NCBI GenBank assembly: GCA_905221605.1
Contig: CAJNDS010000250.1
Location: 62,001-126,000 of the forward strand
DNA length: 64,000 nt
From: Symbiodinium natans
Taxonomy: Eukaryota; Sar; Dinophyceae; Suessiales; Symbiodiniaceae
Reading direction: 5' to 3'
Both the position numbers and the translations under genes were made by a program. How positions within the stretch are numbered: position 1 is the first letter of the stretch; the number at the start of each line of letters is the position of its first letter. The notes beneath the pieces were generated by a model that made no database searches, was not told the origin of the DNA, and saw only the letters and a list, made by a program, of their open reading frames with translations. This document shows positions 35,492-46,847 of the stretch, piece after piece.

Positions 35492-37458
35492 CTGTTCAGT
35501 TGCAGAGCTCCTTTGTTTGGAGGCTCGAGCTAGGAGCTTTGAGAATGCTTTGAGATCAGGAAGCTTAGTCTTGAAGATCTGGCTTCGTGATGCAGAAGCA
35601 AAATGCTTCAGGTCTGTGGTCCAGGATCTCGAGTTCCAACGCCGAAGTTGGGCTCAATGTTCTGGTTTGCGAATGCACGTAGGACGGTAGGATGAAATGA
35701 TGCAGATTGCCATGGCAGAAGTGGCTCCCCCGCAACTTTGAAGCCCAAGAAGAAGCAAGGTCCCGCCTAGGATGTAGTGCCCGATCGATTTGGCACGTGC
35801 ACGGCTGCTGTCAGGCCTAAGGGCAAGCCACCCGGAATCATCATCATCATCATCACTATCATCATCACCATCATTGAACAAGAAACCAGTAAAAAAAGAT
35901 TCTCAAACATAGCCCAGCAGCTGGGCCATGCCCGGCAAAATGGCAAGGCAAAGGCCAACCTTGCACGCGAGCTTCCAAGGAGCTCTGGAACTGAACAGCA
36001 AGCAACCACACCACCTTCTGATCTTTGCCTTTTGTTAAGTTTGGCAGCTGCCTGAAAGAGGCCTTGAAAAGAACAGGACGGAGCTTAGCTCACTGAACCA
36101 TAACTTGAAGTTAGCTCAACACACTCATAGCCACTGCGGCTCTGGCTCAGACTTGGTTTGAAGCTTAGAATTGTGCAGCCAAAGGCCAAAAGCCAGAGGG
36201 TCTGAGGGTGGACTTGGGAATGGGAATCTCGGATATAGGGGACCGGTGGTATCGAGGCACGGGAATCCGCCGAGGGCTCTCCCCTCCACCCCTTTATTTT
36301 GGCAATTCTTGCTTGGAATCGGTACCCCCCTAGCCGACAAGTGTCCTGGAGCGGACGGTGCATCAGGACCAAGGGACGTTTAAGCCCCACCCTCTTCTGG
36401 TTTTACCGCCCTCTCCAACGAAGCCTCTCCAAGCCCTGACGCCTAACATCCTGGCTTGAGTTGCCTCACCCCTGGGCAGGCCCAGGCCGAGGCAGATCGC
36501 GTAGCGTTAAAATTAAGAGATACTCAGAGTACAGACTTGTACAGCGTCTGAAATGTTAAGACTGCCAAGCTTAGGGATGCCCTGCCTGGGTGGAAGGCGC
36601 AGCAGCCGATGTACACTCGCTGTGAACCGGACAGCTCCAAACATAGCGTTGAGCTTTTGGTTTCGCAAACTTTTCTTGGGGCACTCGGTGAAGGGGCAGC
36701 CTCCCAGGACAAGGAAGGCCCAGGAAGGCCACAAACGATAAAGATAGCAATATGCACACGCGCCAGTGATATGGATGTGAGAAGAGCAGCAACACGCACA
36801 GCATCAGGTTCCGTCGCAGCAATTTGCCAGGTCCTTGCTACATTCGATGAAAGGCCTTGTTTCAATGGTAGTTTCTACGGTTTCCTGGATTCTAGCCACT
36901 GACCACCGCATCCATGCCTGGCCCATAAAATGTGCATTCCAACCCCATCCGTGGAACGGAGCCAACATGCGAGATGCACACCCATTCCGAATCCGTCTCC
37001 ACGTAAGCCACGGAACATCTGCCCACGAGCCAAATCACAGGGTGAAAAACGCGCGAAGACATTGTATTGCCAAGGGTTATTTCCACAAGTCGGATTCCCC
37101 CCCCCCACAACAGGCTGCATGCAGGCATACCGTCTTAGAAAACTTTGACCCCCCACCCACCCAAGCATCTAGTTTCTGTGCGATCTACATATAATTTGGA
37201 CGCATCTTGCGATGCCTGGCAAACCTCCTTTCCGCTGCCACGCTCTTCACAACTTCCGACGGTACGTGGGGCGAAAGGCAGCGATATTTTGCGATGGACC
37301 GTAGTATCACACCTCTTGGCAGATGGCAGAAGTCTTTTTCTAAACCCCTTGCGGGTCCGCGTGCCTGCGCATGCAGCTGGGACCACTAAACATGAGGTAT
37401 CGGTCCAAAGCAATGCACTCTTAGAAAGAGAGCGGGAGATCACAGACTTTCCCATACG
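35492..37458. other. Region upstream of the located kinase exons
   Basis: The first coding exon of the kinase should lie here or beyond but was not recognised. An ATC microsatellite lies at 35838-35875. Frames at 36085-36902 on both strands show no motif. Confidence 0.45.
35838..35875. repeat. ATC/ACC trinucleotide microsatellite
   Basis: ATC units with ACT and ACC interruptions. Confidence 0.85.
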
Positions 37459-37830
37459 TTAAATACTAGCACAAGAATGAACCCCAAACCCAAGCCCTAC
37501 CTCCACACTTGCCATCCTAATCCTTAGACTCACCGACCTCGCTGGTCCTAGCTGCGCAGAACAGGGGGGACGAAACTCGGCTCTCTTGATCCGAGCTGTG
37601 GGAGCACAAGTCCCCAGCACACTGAAGGCTGTCAGCCGCAACACTTGCTGAGTCTGCTTTGGGGCTGGTAAGTCACTCTGAAGGAGTTGCGGCGGCAACG
37701 ACTCCAATGTACACGAAGACCCCTGCAGTGATGACATAAACCCCGGAGGGGTAGCTTGAATGCCCCTTTTTATGTCTTTATGTGGTACATGGCTGTTGAG
37801 TTTTGCGGGCCCCTTCTCAGCAGGAGCCAT
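37459..37830 (-). CDS. Hypothetical ORF, 123 residues, weak
   Basis: An ATG at 37830 opens a 123-codon frame beginning MAPAEKGPAKLNSHVPHKD, with SLPPQLLQSDLPAPKQTQQ in the middle. The Ala/Pro/Lys-rich start resembles other minus-strand exons in the window. No splice signal or domain confirms it. Confidence 0.25.
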   Translation of the reverse strand: MAPAEKGPAKLNSHVPHKDIKRGIQATPPGFMSSLQGSSCTLESLPPQLLQSDLPAPKQTQQVLRLTAFSVLGTCAPTARIKRAEFRPPCSAQLGPARSVSLRIRMASVEVGLGFGVHSCASI

Positions 37831-38261
37831 GCCGGGAGCTTCTTCTGCACAACTACCTACGTGCCAATTAATTACAATTCTGCCAATAATGCCTTCTTCA
37901 ACTGCATGGCGAAGAGGCTAAGGGTAGAGACTAGCTGACTAGCGTTGGTTGGTGCTTGGTGGGACGCTTCCAGTAGCTGCTATGTGTGGCGCAGCATCAG
38001 GAGACGAGCCGCGGCTTCTTCTTGGCAGGCCTTGGCAAGAGACTGCAGGCACCGGCTTTTCTGTCATGCTGCTACTCCTGCCGACTGATTCTTGCCACGG
38101 CTCACAAAGTGTCATATATAATTAGCCTTCAGGAAGCTACAGAACCCCCGAACTACGAAAAGTCATTGCGGCAGCACAATCCCCATGCATAGGGGTAGGG
38201 GGATAGGTAGGTAGGGGAGTCGATTCTTTGCCATACTTGCAGCTGTTCCACGCTCACATCG

Positions 38262-38296
38262 TAGGGTTTAGGGTTTAAGGTTTAGGGTTCAGGGTC
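38262..38296. repeat. Interstitial telomere-like TTTAGGG copies
   Basis: Four to five TTTAGGG-type heptamers, two of them with one substitution, in the strand orientation opposite to the 11.7-kb array. Confidence 0.75.
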
Positions 38297-38451
38297 GTCA
38301 GACCCTTCCCAGCTTCATGAGCACTGGAGTCCAAATTTCTCAAGCTCCACTCTCGGGTGCGAGCTCACCGCCCGCATCGCCCTCGCCGTCCTCTCGAGGA
38401 TAGCTTCGGTCCGTAGTTTGTGGTTTAGGAACGCCTTCATTCATCATAACC

Positions 38452-38518
38452 AACTATCATATCAGTATTGCACAACTCGATATATTATAGCGAAATATAC
38501 AATACTGACATGATAGTT
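38452..38518. repeat. Inverted repeat, 19-bp arms, AT-rich centre
   Basis: Arms at 38452-38470 and 38500-38518 (AACTATCATATCAGTATTG against its complement) match at 18 of 19 positions around a 29-bp AT-rich centre. It resembles a very small foldback element or a stem-loop. Confidence 0.8.
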
Positions 38519-39206
38519 TGCAAACTACTCCAATAAACACCAGATTCAGCGTCATGTTTTAAAATCAAAGGTTTCGCCTTTGCAGAAGGCTGTGCGCTTC
38601 GGGCTTGGGGGGGGCACTCTGGGAGTAAATTGCGATGCGCTGGTTCGGAAGCAAATCAGGCAACCTGATTCGGAAACTATCAAACACAGCTTCAGAGGTG
38701 GGCGGGCTGCTGCTTCATGAAACTGATTAGGCAGACGGTCCGGGTGTAATCTGCGGGTTGGGATGGAAGGGTATCATTTCGTGAGAGAGTCGTAGTTTGG
38801 GGTGGGAATCGGCAGAAAGGGCACAGATTCTGACTCTGTTTGAACCATTGCGGCCTTCTGAATCACCAGTGTTTCTGATTAGCGAAAGTACCCGAGTCAT
38901 GCTGGTTGGCAACTAAGAACATGGTGCCTTGGGAACGAAGATCGACAAGCGTTGTGCCAAGCGAAGTAGGAACCAGGAACCGCGGTGTTTCTTGCAAGTC
39001 CAGCAAAGCACCCACTGTTCGTAAACATGCGAAGGTCTAAGTGCTCTTGAAGCCAAGCCTGGTCGCCGTTATCGCCGTTATCCTCCTCTGTGGGAAGTTT
39101 TTCTCCTCAAACAGCACCATTTCTACATCGCACTGTTCCACATTGTCCAACGCTCACACCTGCTAGCTGCCAAACACATCTAAACACATGCAATGCACGA
39201 ATCCCT

Positions 39207-39783
39207 TTAGGTGTCGTGGATGCATGTGGAAGCCACTTCTGGGTGCAAATCGTTGTCTCCTTCCGCCACTTTCTCTGGTTCGGCGTTCTCCTGCTCGGCC
39301 TTCTCTGGCTTCTCTGGCGCCTCGGGCGCCTCGGCCACCTCGGGCGCCTCTGGCGCCTCGGTCTCCGTGGCCTTCTCCGGCGCATCTGGCACTGGAGCCT
39401 TCTCCGGTGCCGGTGCCGGGGCCTTCTCTGGCGCCGGGGCCTTCTCTGGTGCCGGGGCCTTCTCTGGCGCCGGGGCCTTCTCTGGCGCCGGGGCCTGCTC
39501 AGGCGCCGGGGCCTTCTCAGCCTGGCAGCAACCATGGGCAACCAAAGCAACTTGCCAAGCCCAGCAAAGAGCCCACTGCCTCCCAGGCTCCGAACAAAAA
39601 ACCGAAATAACCGGCGGGCTCAGGCGAGAAACAAGGCCCAGAATCCGAGAGCCCCAGAAACTCCACGTAACTCCACCCAAGGCATGGCACTTTCACTCAC
39701 TTTCAAACGCACCTCCACAGGCTCGGCCTCGACCCGCCGCTTTTTGGGCGGTGGGGCCTTGGGGGCGCTTTGGCCTTGCGGGC
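39207..39783 (-). CDS. Basic-motif plus Ala-Pro-Glu repeat protein, last two exons
   Basis: The upstream exon, 39783-39713, reads QSAPKAPPPKKRRVEAEPVE and stops at a GT donor. PPKKRRVE resembles a classical monopartite nuclear localisation signal. After a 191-bp intron, the terminal exon 39521-39207 (104 codons, then TAA) reads AEKAPAPEQ followed by tandem EKAPAPE heptads. It then becomes acidic: EAPEAPEVAEAPEAPEKPEK, then EKVAEGDNDLHPE. Alternating Lys/Pro/Ala and Glu/Ala/Pro segments suggest an extended, disordered tail, perhaps on a nuclear protein. The DNA is a GGCGCCGGGGCCTTCTCT minisatellite that stays in frame. Upstream exons were not identified. The opposite strand also has long frames through the repeat, but lacks the splice structure. 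Confidence 0.55.
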
Positions 39784-40244
39784 CTTGCGGAGCAGAGGCG
39801 ACGGCAGAGCATTGGAAACCCAGATTGGGCCAACACCAAGGTTGTTCATTCACATGTGCTTGTACACAGCTCGTGCCTACGAACCTGAAGAAGGAGAATG
39901 GCAGCTAACGAAATTCAAAAGCACGAGTACAACAATCGTTCATGGTCGTGGTATGTCGTGGTCGTCCCACTTCGGCACATGCGGTTGAGCGGTATTGATG
40001 CTCGGGTTGAGGGAAACTTGACGAAGCAACCGCGACAACAAATTCCATCTTCAATCACCCACAACTCCACCGACATCAAAACGATGGTCAAACAACAGCA
40101 CCAACTCTACATCATCATCTGAACTCAGGCGGCCGTGGCCTTTGTCTGGTCGGGGCTTGTCCGCCTTTTGCTTCCGGAAAGCGACGATGAGCTGATGCCT
40201 CAGGCATGTGGGATTGAGATTACTGAAATTGTTGAAGGACTTCG

Positions 40245-40630
40245 CGTTCGGGAAGCTCATCGCGACGCCACGTGTCTTCGGAAAGTGTCTTCGCTTGCCC
40301 ATATGTCTTCGCGATGCCTCGTGTCTTCGCCTGCCTTCGGGAAGTGTCTTTGCGACACCGCGTGTCTTCGCCACGCGACGCCGTGAATCTTCGCACTGTA
40401 GGAGGCGCCTTCCCCACCTGCGGGAAAAGTCTTGACCCGGGAAGTGTTCTCGTAAAGTGTCTTCTCACGCCCACGTGTCTTCGCGACGCCACCGGTCTTC
40501 GCGGGGAATGTGTGTTTAGACGTTCACGTGACACGTCTTCGCTGGGCATGTGTCTGCTGACCGTTCAGGGGTGCCTGAGACCCGAGCCCCTGTGTCTTCA
40601 AAATGTGTCTTCGGTCTGCGGTCAAAACGT
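40245..40630. repeat. Diverged GTGTCTTCG tandem repeat
   Basis: The word GTGTCTTCG recurs many times with spacers such as CGACGCC and GGAAA, giving irregular units of 16-21 bp. Frames on both strands are repeat shadows. Confidence 0.8.
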
Positions 40631-40779
40631 ATCTCTTCAGTGAACCCTGATTAGTGCGCAGGCAACTGTGCGACTTCGCACTCAGGCCACTGCACTCCCT
40701 TGGTAAAATTCTGGTCAAAGCGAAAGTGCTGAATGACCTGCTGCAATGCAGATTCCCAGCCACTACGACACTACACATA

Positions 40780-40990
40780 CCATACGACACTACGACACTA
40801 CCGCACATTACCACACACATTACCACACAGTACCGCACAGTACCGCATAGTACCAGGTATTACCACACATTACCACACCTTACCACACATTTCCACACAA
40901 TACCACTCACTACCACGCAATACCACACACTACCACACATGACCACACATGACCACACATGACCACACATTACCACACATTACCACATTT
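40780..40990. repeat. TACCACACAT tandem array
   Basis: About 20 copies of a 10-bp unit with GTACCGCACA and GACCACACAT variants in blocks. Confidence 0.9.
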
Positions 40991-41129
40991 GCAGTGCTTT
41001 CAGCTGTCTCACGAATGGTGCCCGAGGTTGCAGCAAGCAAAATCGGACGCTAAATGACTCGACCCACCTACCTTGGCGAGGGAGGTGATGTCACTAGCAA
41101 GGTACCTCGGCTTGGTAGGTTTAGGAGGT

Positions 41130-41330
41130 TTTAGGGGTCGGAGGACCAGGCGGAGTGGTCCCACTAGTGGGAAAGCTTCTCACACCATGAAGCCTTTAAA
41201 CAAATGTGCGTATGGTGTACGGGATTCGTTTCCCACCTGTACACGAAGCTGCCCGACACGTGGCCAAAGCAGGCATGCAAACGCTTGAGTGGTGCAAGCC
41301 TTTTACCGCTAAACCACTTTACCTTGGAGG
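41130..41330 (-). mobile_element. Possible tRNA-like SINE head
   Basis: On minus, TGGTTTAGCGG near 41312 fits an RNA polymerase III A box. About 85 bases on, GAAACGAATCC near 41229 matches 8 of 11 positions of a B box and sits in a hairpin with GTGTAC and GTACAC arms. The box spacing is longer than in a tRNA and no poly-A or SSR tail or target duplication is clear, so this is tentative. Confidence 0.2.
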
Positions 41331-41577
41331 GGGCCCCGCTGCGTGCACGGATGTGAGCAGCCACGACAAAGGCCCCAAAAGGCCCCCAACATCTAAGTGC
41401 CATGAGCGTTACTGAGCACAACAACCACAGCTAGCCCTTGTATATATATATATATGGGTACACGCCTATCCCCCCCCCCTACCTTTTCTGCAATTTCTGT
41501 CTATTGCACTTTGTCTGCGCTCGATGTTTTTCATTATGTGTGCCAATGCACCAATAAAATAATGCACCAACGCACCA

Positions 41578-42127
41578 CTGTCCAAACCATTTCGGCTCAT
41601 GGTTGGGACAAGACCCCAACCGCACCAACGTACCAACGTCCCAATCATTTGGGCCCATGATTGGGACAAGAACCCAACCGCACCAACGTACCAACGTCCC
41701 AATCATTTCGGCCCATGATTGGGACATAGCATGAACCAATGAAGAACCGATGTACCAATGTACCAATGTACCAATGTACCAATGTACCAATGTACCAATG
41801 TACCAATGTACCAATGTACCAATGTACCAATGTACCAATCTTTTCGGCCCATGATTGGTACACAAGATGAACCAATGTACCAATGTACCAATGTACCAAT
41901 GTACCAATCATTTCGGCCCATGATTGGTACATAGGATGAACCAAAGTACCAATGTACCAATCATTTCGGCCCATGATTGGTACATAGGATGTTTGTACCA
42001 ATCATGGGCCGAAATCATTGGTACATTGGTACATTGGTACATTGGTACATTGGTACATTGGGTCATGGGTCGTCCTTTGTACCAACCATGGGCCGAAAAC
42101 ATTGGTACATTGGTACATTGGTTCTTT
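41578..42127. repeat. Large composite palindrome of GTACCAAT repeats and hairpin cores
   Basis: The left part has two or three units of about 64 bp, then tandem GTACCAAT octamers interrupted by hairpin cores in which GTACCAATCAT and ATGATTGGTAC flank TTCGGCCC. After about 42000 the same units appear in reverse complement (ATTGGTAC octamers and GGGCCGAAAT cores). The whole block therefore folds back on itself. Repetitive Trp/Tyr/Ile/Gly frames across it are artefacts. Confidence 0.9.
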
Positions 42128-42739
42128 GGTTCGTTGCTGAATTGGCACTGGCAGTAAACCCTAAACCCTCTGTGTATGTATGTAGGGTGTATGTGTTGTA
42201 TGAAAAGGTGGAACTTCTACCCACATAGTGTAGGTATATTATTGTATTACATGTAGGCCCCACGGAAACGAGAACAAAGTCCTAAACCCTATCCGTCCCC
42301 CTGCCCAGGTAGCACAAAGTCAACACCAACTTCATCGTTTTATATTTTCTTGTTGGGAAGCGGTGTTTATAAACAGGGTCGGTGTGTATAAACAGGTGTT
42401 ATATGTATTATTTTCTTATTATTGTATATTCAATACTCATTAGATCTTTTCTTTTGATCAACACCACATACGCCCCAGGTGGTCCCAGGAAATAGTGAAA
42501 AGATATTTGCTCACAGTATTCTCGCATCCCCGGGGCTTATAGTCAAAGATATTTCGCATCACCCTATGCACCCGAATACTTCCTAGTCTTATGGCTCGAG
42601 GCTTACCATCCTTCCTTCTCCATTATCTGTATTTGATATCTATATACATACATGATGTGGGTACTAATTTTTCGTTTGCATTTCCACAGGAGGCAAGCCC
42701 TACGCTGTACAAACATAGGCATAACCCTGTGGGAACTAA

Positions 42740-43080
42740 GCTTTAGGGGCTGACGTCTCAAGCCCTCTAAGCCTTAAACCTTTAAGGTTAAAACTCTATA
42801 GGCAGGGTTCAACCCCATGTCAGGGCTTTAGAGATAAACCCTGAAAAACCCTTCGCCTTTAAACCCTATCGGGTTTGAAGGTTTAAATGCCTAAGCCTGA
42901 GGCTTAAATTCCTAAACTTTATATGAATTTAAACCTAAGAGTCTGGGCATTTATACCTTCAGCGCCTATAGGCCTTTAGGGTTTAAACCTTTGAGCCTTT
43001 TAGAGACCTATAGGGTTTAAACCTTTGAACTTGTAGAGCCCTATAGGGCTTTGTACGTAGGACCTTTAAGGTCTATGTGA
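42740..43080. repeat. Cluster of TTTAGGG/CCTATAGGG palindromic words
   Basis: TATAGGGTTTAAACCTTTGA recurs about every 40 bp beside CCTATAGG, TTTAAA and GCCTATAGGC palindromes. Telomere-like heptamers face each other in both orientations. Confidence 0.7.
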
Positions 43081-43095
43081 ATATTCTCTTCGGGG

Positions 43096-43112
43096 GGGGG
43101 GGGGGGGGGGGG
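43096..43112. repeat. Poly-G run
   Basis: Seventeen or so consecutive G bases stand alone in very AT-rich sequence. The length may be uncertain. Confidence 0.85.
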
Positions 43113-43739
43113 TATATTATTAATAATATACATAATCTTCATTATTATAATATTAATACTATTAATAATATTGGGAGTATTAGTCGTATTAATATAGTAC
43201 TAATAGTATTGATAATATTACTAGTATTAAAAATATTAACTCCATTAATAGTATTGGTAGTATGAATATAATATTCAAAATATTCAAAATATTAATAGTA
43301 TCTATAAAAATCATATTATTAATGCTATCAATGCTATCAATATTATCAATAGTATAAATAATATGAATAGTATTAATAGCATTAATACTATGATTAGTAG
43401 TCATCGTATTAATAGTATTTCTTATATATAATATCATATTATAGTAGACTTAAACTATTCGTGATCAATAATATGAATCTAATCGTATTAAATACCTAAA
43501 GTAAATGAGAAACTTAAAATAATCATACGCTGAATACTAATGTTAAGAGTATTTCTACTATCATACGTTTTACTATACTAATTAATTATACATAATACTA
43601 TTAATTATATCATACTATTAGATATTAATACCATTAATACTATTAAATACTATACTAACAGTAATATATTAATATTTAATAATATTAGTACGATTAATAT
43701 TAAGAATATAATATACTATTAATACTCTTATGAATACTA

Positions 43740-44300
43740 TGAATATTATGAATACTATTAATATTTTAATACTATTAATACTATTAATACTATTAATACT
43801 ATTAATACTATTAATACTATTAATACTATTAATACTATTAATACTATTAATACTATTAATACTATTAATACTATTAACACTATTAACACTATTAATACCA
43901 TTAATACCATTAATACTATTAATATTAAAATACTATTAATATTACTTATGTTATTAATACCATTATAATACTAATATAATTTTATTATTATTATTATTAA
44001 TACTATTAATATTATTAGTACTATTAATATTATTGATGTGTTGGGAGCAGGTCTTCCTGTGGCTGCAGAGTGAACCATTCGTTTGGCCAAATGCATGCTT
44101 GGAATATTATTAATAGTATTAATATTATTAATATTATTAATACTATCAATACTATTAATACTATTAATACGATTAATACTATTAATATTATTAATACTAT
44201 TAATACTATTAATACTATTAATACTACTAATACTACTAATGCTATTAATACTGCTAATATTATTGAGACTATTCATACTATTAGTACTATTAATACTAAA
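43740..44300. repeat. ATTAATACT array in two blocks
   Basis: A 9-bp ATTAATACT unit repeats from 43760 to 43930 and again, more variably, from 44100 to 44300. A 70-bp non-repetitive GC-containing segment at 44035-44100 separates the blocks. Ile/Leu/Asn frames are artefacts. Confidence 0.9.
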
Positions 44301-44812
44301 CCATTTCACCCATTCCAAAACTGTTGAAATGGTTGAAGTGGTTATTTTTTTCCATTTCAGCCATAAGGATTTAAAACGGTTGAAATGGTTGAAATGGTTT
44401 ACTTGGGTTTGGGCGTTTACGGGTGGTATGGTTTTAGATGTTTGATGTGACTGCGTTTATAAGCAGTGGCTGTGTTTATAAACAGCGGCTGTGTTTATAA
44501 ACAGTAGCTGTGTTTATAGACATGGCTGTGCTATAGTTACTAATTAGTTAGGCTACTGTATCAAGATACTGAACGAGTACCTACTGTATGCCCGCGGGAA
44601 CACGGGAATACTGTGAGCAAATATCTTCATTTCAGCCCTGTTGGGGGGAAGGCTTGGGTTTGGGCGTTTGAGGGTGGTAGGGTTAAACAGTAGCTGTGTT
44701 TATAGACATGGCTGTGCTATAGTTTCTAGTTCGGCTACTCTCTGAAAGAGTGCCTACTAGTACTATATGGAGACATCGAAAATGCAGGGGGGGGGGGATA
44801 GGCGGCAGCCCA

Positions 44813-44851
<39 letters not shown>

Positions 44852-44877
44852 CTCTCTCTCTCTCTCTGTCTCTCTCG
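44813..44877. repeat. TA then TC dinucleotide microsatellite
   Basis: TA repeat passes directly into TC repeat, ending in CTCTGTCTCTC. Confidence 0.9.
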
Positions 44878-45594
44878 AATTGGCGCCACGAGCATGAGCG
44901 GGAGTCCCAACGCTGACACTGAGCAACCCACCCAAGACGCAAACCATTTTGAGGCTGGCACGCAGCACCTTCTGGGGGCACTTCAGGTTGGACCTGGCCA
45001 CGCTGAGATGTGTGGGACAGAGGGTTGAGGTCTGGGGCTCTAGCATCCGGACTTTTACGCCTCAAACTAACGTCAACTCTTCCAGGGTGCAGAGACCCAA
45101 CTTGTCTGCCCACCACGAGCCTTCTTGCCCTTGGGACCCCTCTTCTGCGCGGCATCAGCCTGCTGATGACCCCAGGGCACCAAGAGTTCTTAGTAGAGGC
45201 TTGAAGGGTGTTCGGGGTTTTGTGGATCCAGGGATGGGCTTTACGGGGTCGCAGGGGTCGAGCGTTTAGAGGTTCGGAGTCCCGAACATCCCAACAAGTA
45301 CGGACCAATCTCACCTGCTTCAAAGAGTGAGAAAAGCAAGCGCAAAGGTATTCAACCGAAGCGGCTCACCAAATGCCGTCGTTCCCCAAATGAGAGGTTG
45401 TCTACACTTATGCCATGTAGTGTCAGACGAGCTGTGTCAAAATATGAAGGTCGACCAGAAGTCTTTTGGCCAGAGGTTTCGAATGGTGCTTACCATCTGT
45501 GAATCATTGCAAGTCTTTTTTGCTCGTGGGCTGAGGATTGAAAACCCCCAATGGGCTTTGCAAGGGGCTCACAGGCGAGGACTGGAGTAGGCAC

Positions 45595-46195
45595 CTCTCG
45601 CAGCATTTCGAAGGTCACGATGCGCAAGATACACACCTCTGAAGGGAACTGATTTATGCTACCACAAGGATACAAAGCCACGCAGCACGCACTTAGGCAA
45701 TGTCAGGACATCTCAGATGTCACCCTGGATCCCAAACCGGAAGCCGGACAGAGCTTGCGGGCCTGCACGATTTTCAGAGTCCTCAGGACCTTCCGAAACA
45801 GACCCAGCTTGCAGAAACAGAGTGACACCTCACCGTTGTTGCTTCACGCGTCGCATGAAAGCCCTGAAGCAAGGACCTCTGCCCGCAGATGTGAGACGAC
45901 CATGGTGTCGACCCTTTCCAAGTCCAGCAGCAGCGGAACCTCATCCACGGCATCACATCGGCATCACATCGGCATCACATGGGGGTCCCAGAGCATCAGA
46001 GCACATGCTGCGGGCACAGAAACAAAGGAATTTCATTCAAGCCCCGGGCGATCGTTCGGCACAGCTGCTCCACAGTGGTCTTGCCGACAATGTCCTTTCA
46101 TAGGAGGCTCTTGGCCAGCTCGACACTGCCCATGCTGCTCTCTGTTGCATCAAACGCACCTCTGCGGCGAGGTACTCGCTGAAGGCCTCCTTCAC
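45595..46195 (-). CDS. Five linked exons of an unknown gene
   Basis: Phase-0 exons with clean splice signals are 46195-46160 (VKEAFSEYLAAE), 46094-46050 (DIVGKTTVEQLCRTI), 45939-45877 (VPLLLDLERVDTMVVSHLRA), 45807-45763 (LGLFRKVLRTLKIVQ) and 45636-45595 (VCILRIVTFEMLRE). Donors are GT, GC, GT, GC and GT. All begin after AG, so the reading frame is continuous across five junctions, which strongly supports coding. The product would be helical and Leu/Val/Arg-rich. The family is not recognised. Two further minus-strand candidates downstream may belong to it, near 45160-45095 (AQKRGPKGKKARGGQ) and 45000-44955 (SNLKCPQKVLRASLKM). Start and stop were not found. Confidence 0.6.
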
Positions 46196-46807
46196 CTGGC
46201 CATTTCACAAGTTTATAAGGCCCCCCTTCCAAATTTCCGAAATTCCAGATCAACAAGTCCTCCCTAGCTTTTGAAGGGCAAAGAATTTGAGCTACGGTCC
46301 AGCAAAAGAACACATTCAAACACTGCAAAACCCGCTTACCTAGCTGACTTGAAAGCACGTCAGAGCACATTCGCAAACATTGACCCGTTTTCTTTGCGAC
46401 TAACAAACTTTCGAAAACCCCGCAAAGACAGGTTCAACTGAACTCTCCCAAAAAACCCTCTGCAAGCCCTGCAACATCCTCCTAGCTTCCTACTAGCATC
46501 TTACGAGCATCCTACGAGCATCTTGCAACATCCTGCAAACGCACCCTGCAAATGCACCTCGGAGGCCTGGTGCTTTTTCCTGGGGCACTCTAAATGCATG
46601 TCTGAGCCTTCGGGGATCGGGTGCCAGTAGGAGGGCATCAGTTCAAGAGCTTAGATAGAGCGCTTGGGGAGTTTCAGACTTAATTTAGGAGATCAGGACA
46701 ATGGAACCATCAGGGTTAATTACGATCGGCTTCGTTTTCGGCTTCTCACCCCTTCCCGCACAGGGGTGAGACATGCACCTGAATGGCCCACTGCTGGGCC
46801 ACCACCG

Positions 46808-46847
<40 letters not shown>

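Larger units (their letters stand above)
42360..44735. mobile_element. AT-rich island with inverted-repeat ends
   Basis: A 22-bp word at 42500-42521 recurs as an exact reverse complement at 44606-44627, and similarity continues outward through a CCCGGGG-like word. GTGTTTATAAACAG words occur at both ends, at 42365-42400 and 44460-44520. Inside are telomere-like palindromes, a G run and long ATTAATACT arrays. No transposase frame was seen. It may be a non-autonomous foldback-type element. Confidence 0.4.

Noticed and set aside
40780-40990. CRISPR-like regular repeats
   Set aside because: The unit is 10 bp, directly tandem and without spacers, in eukaryotic-type sequence. No cas-like genes are present.
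41479-42157. Several frames repeating YIGTLVHW
   Set aside because: They are readings of the GTACCAAT octamer array on either strand.
43077-44445. Ile/Leu/Asn frames that could suggest organelle DNA
   Set aside because: They come from ATTAATACT repeats. No mitochondrial or plastid gene is present.
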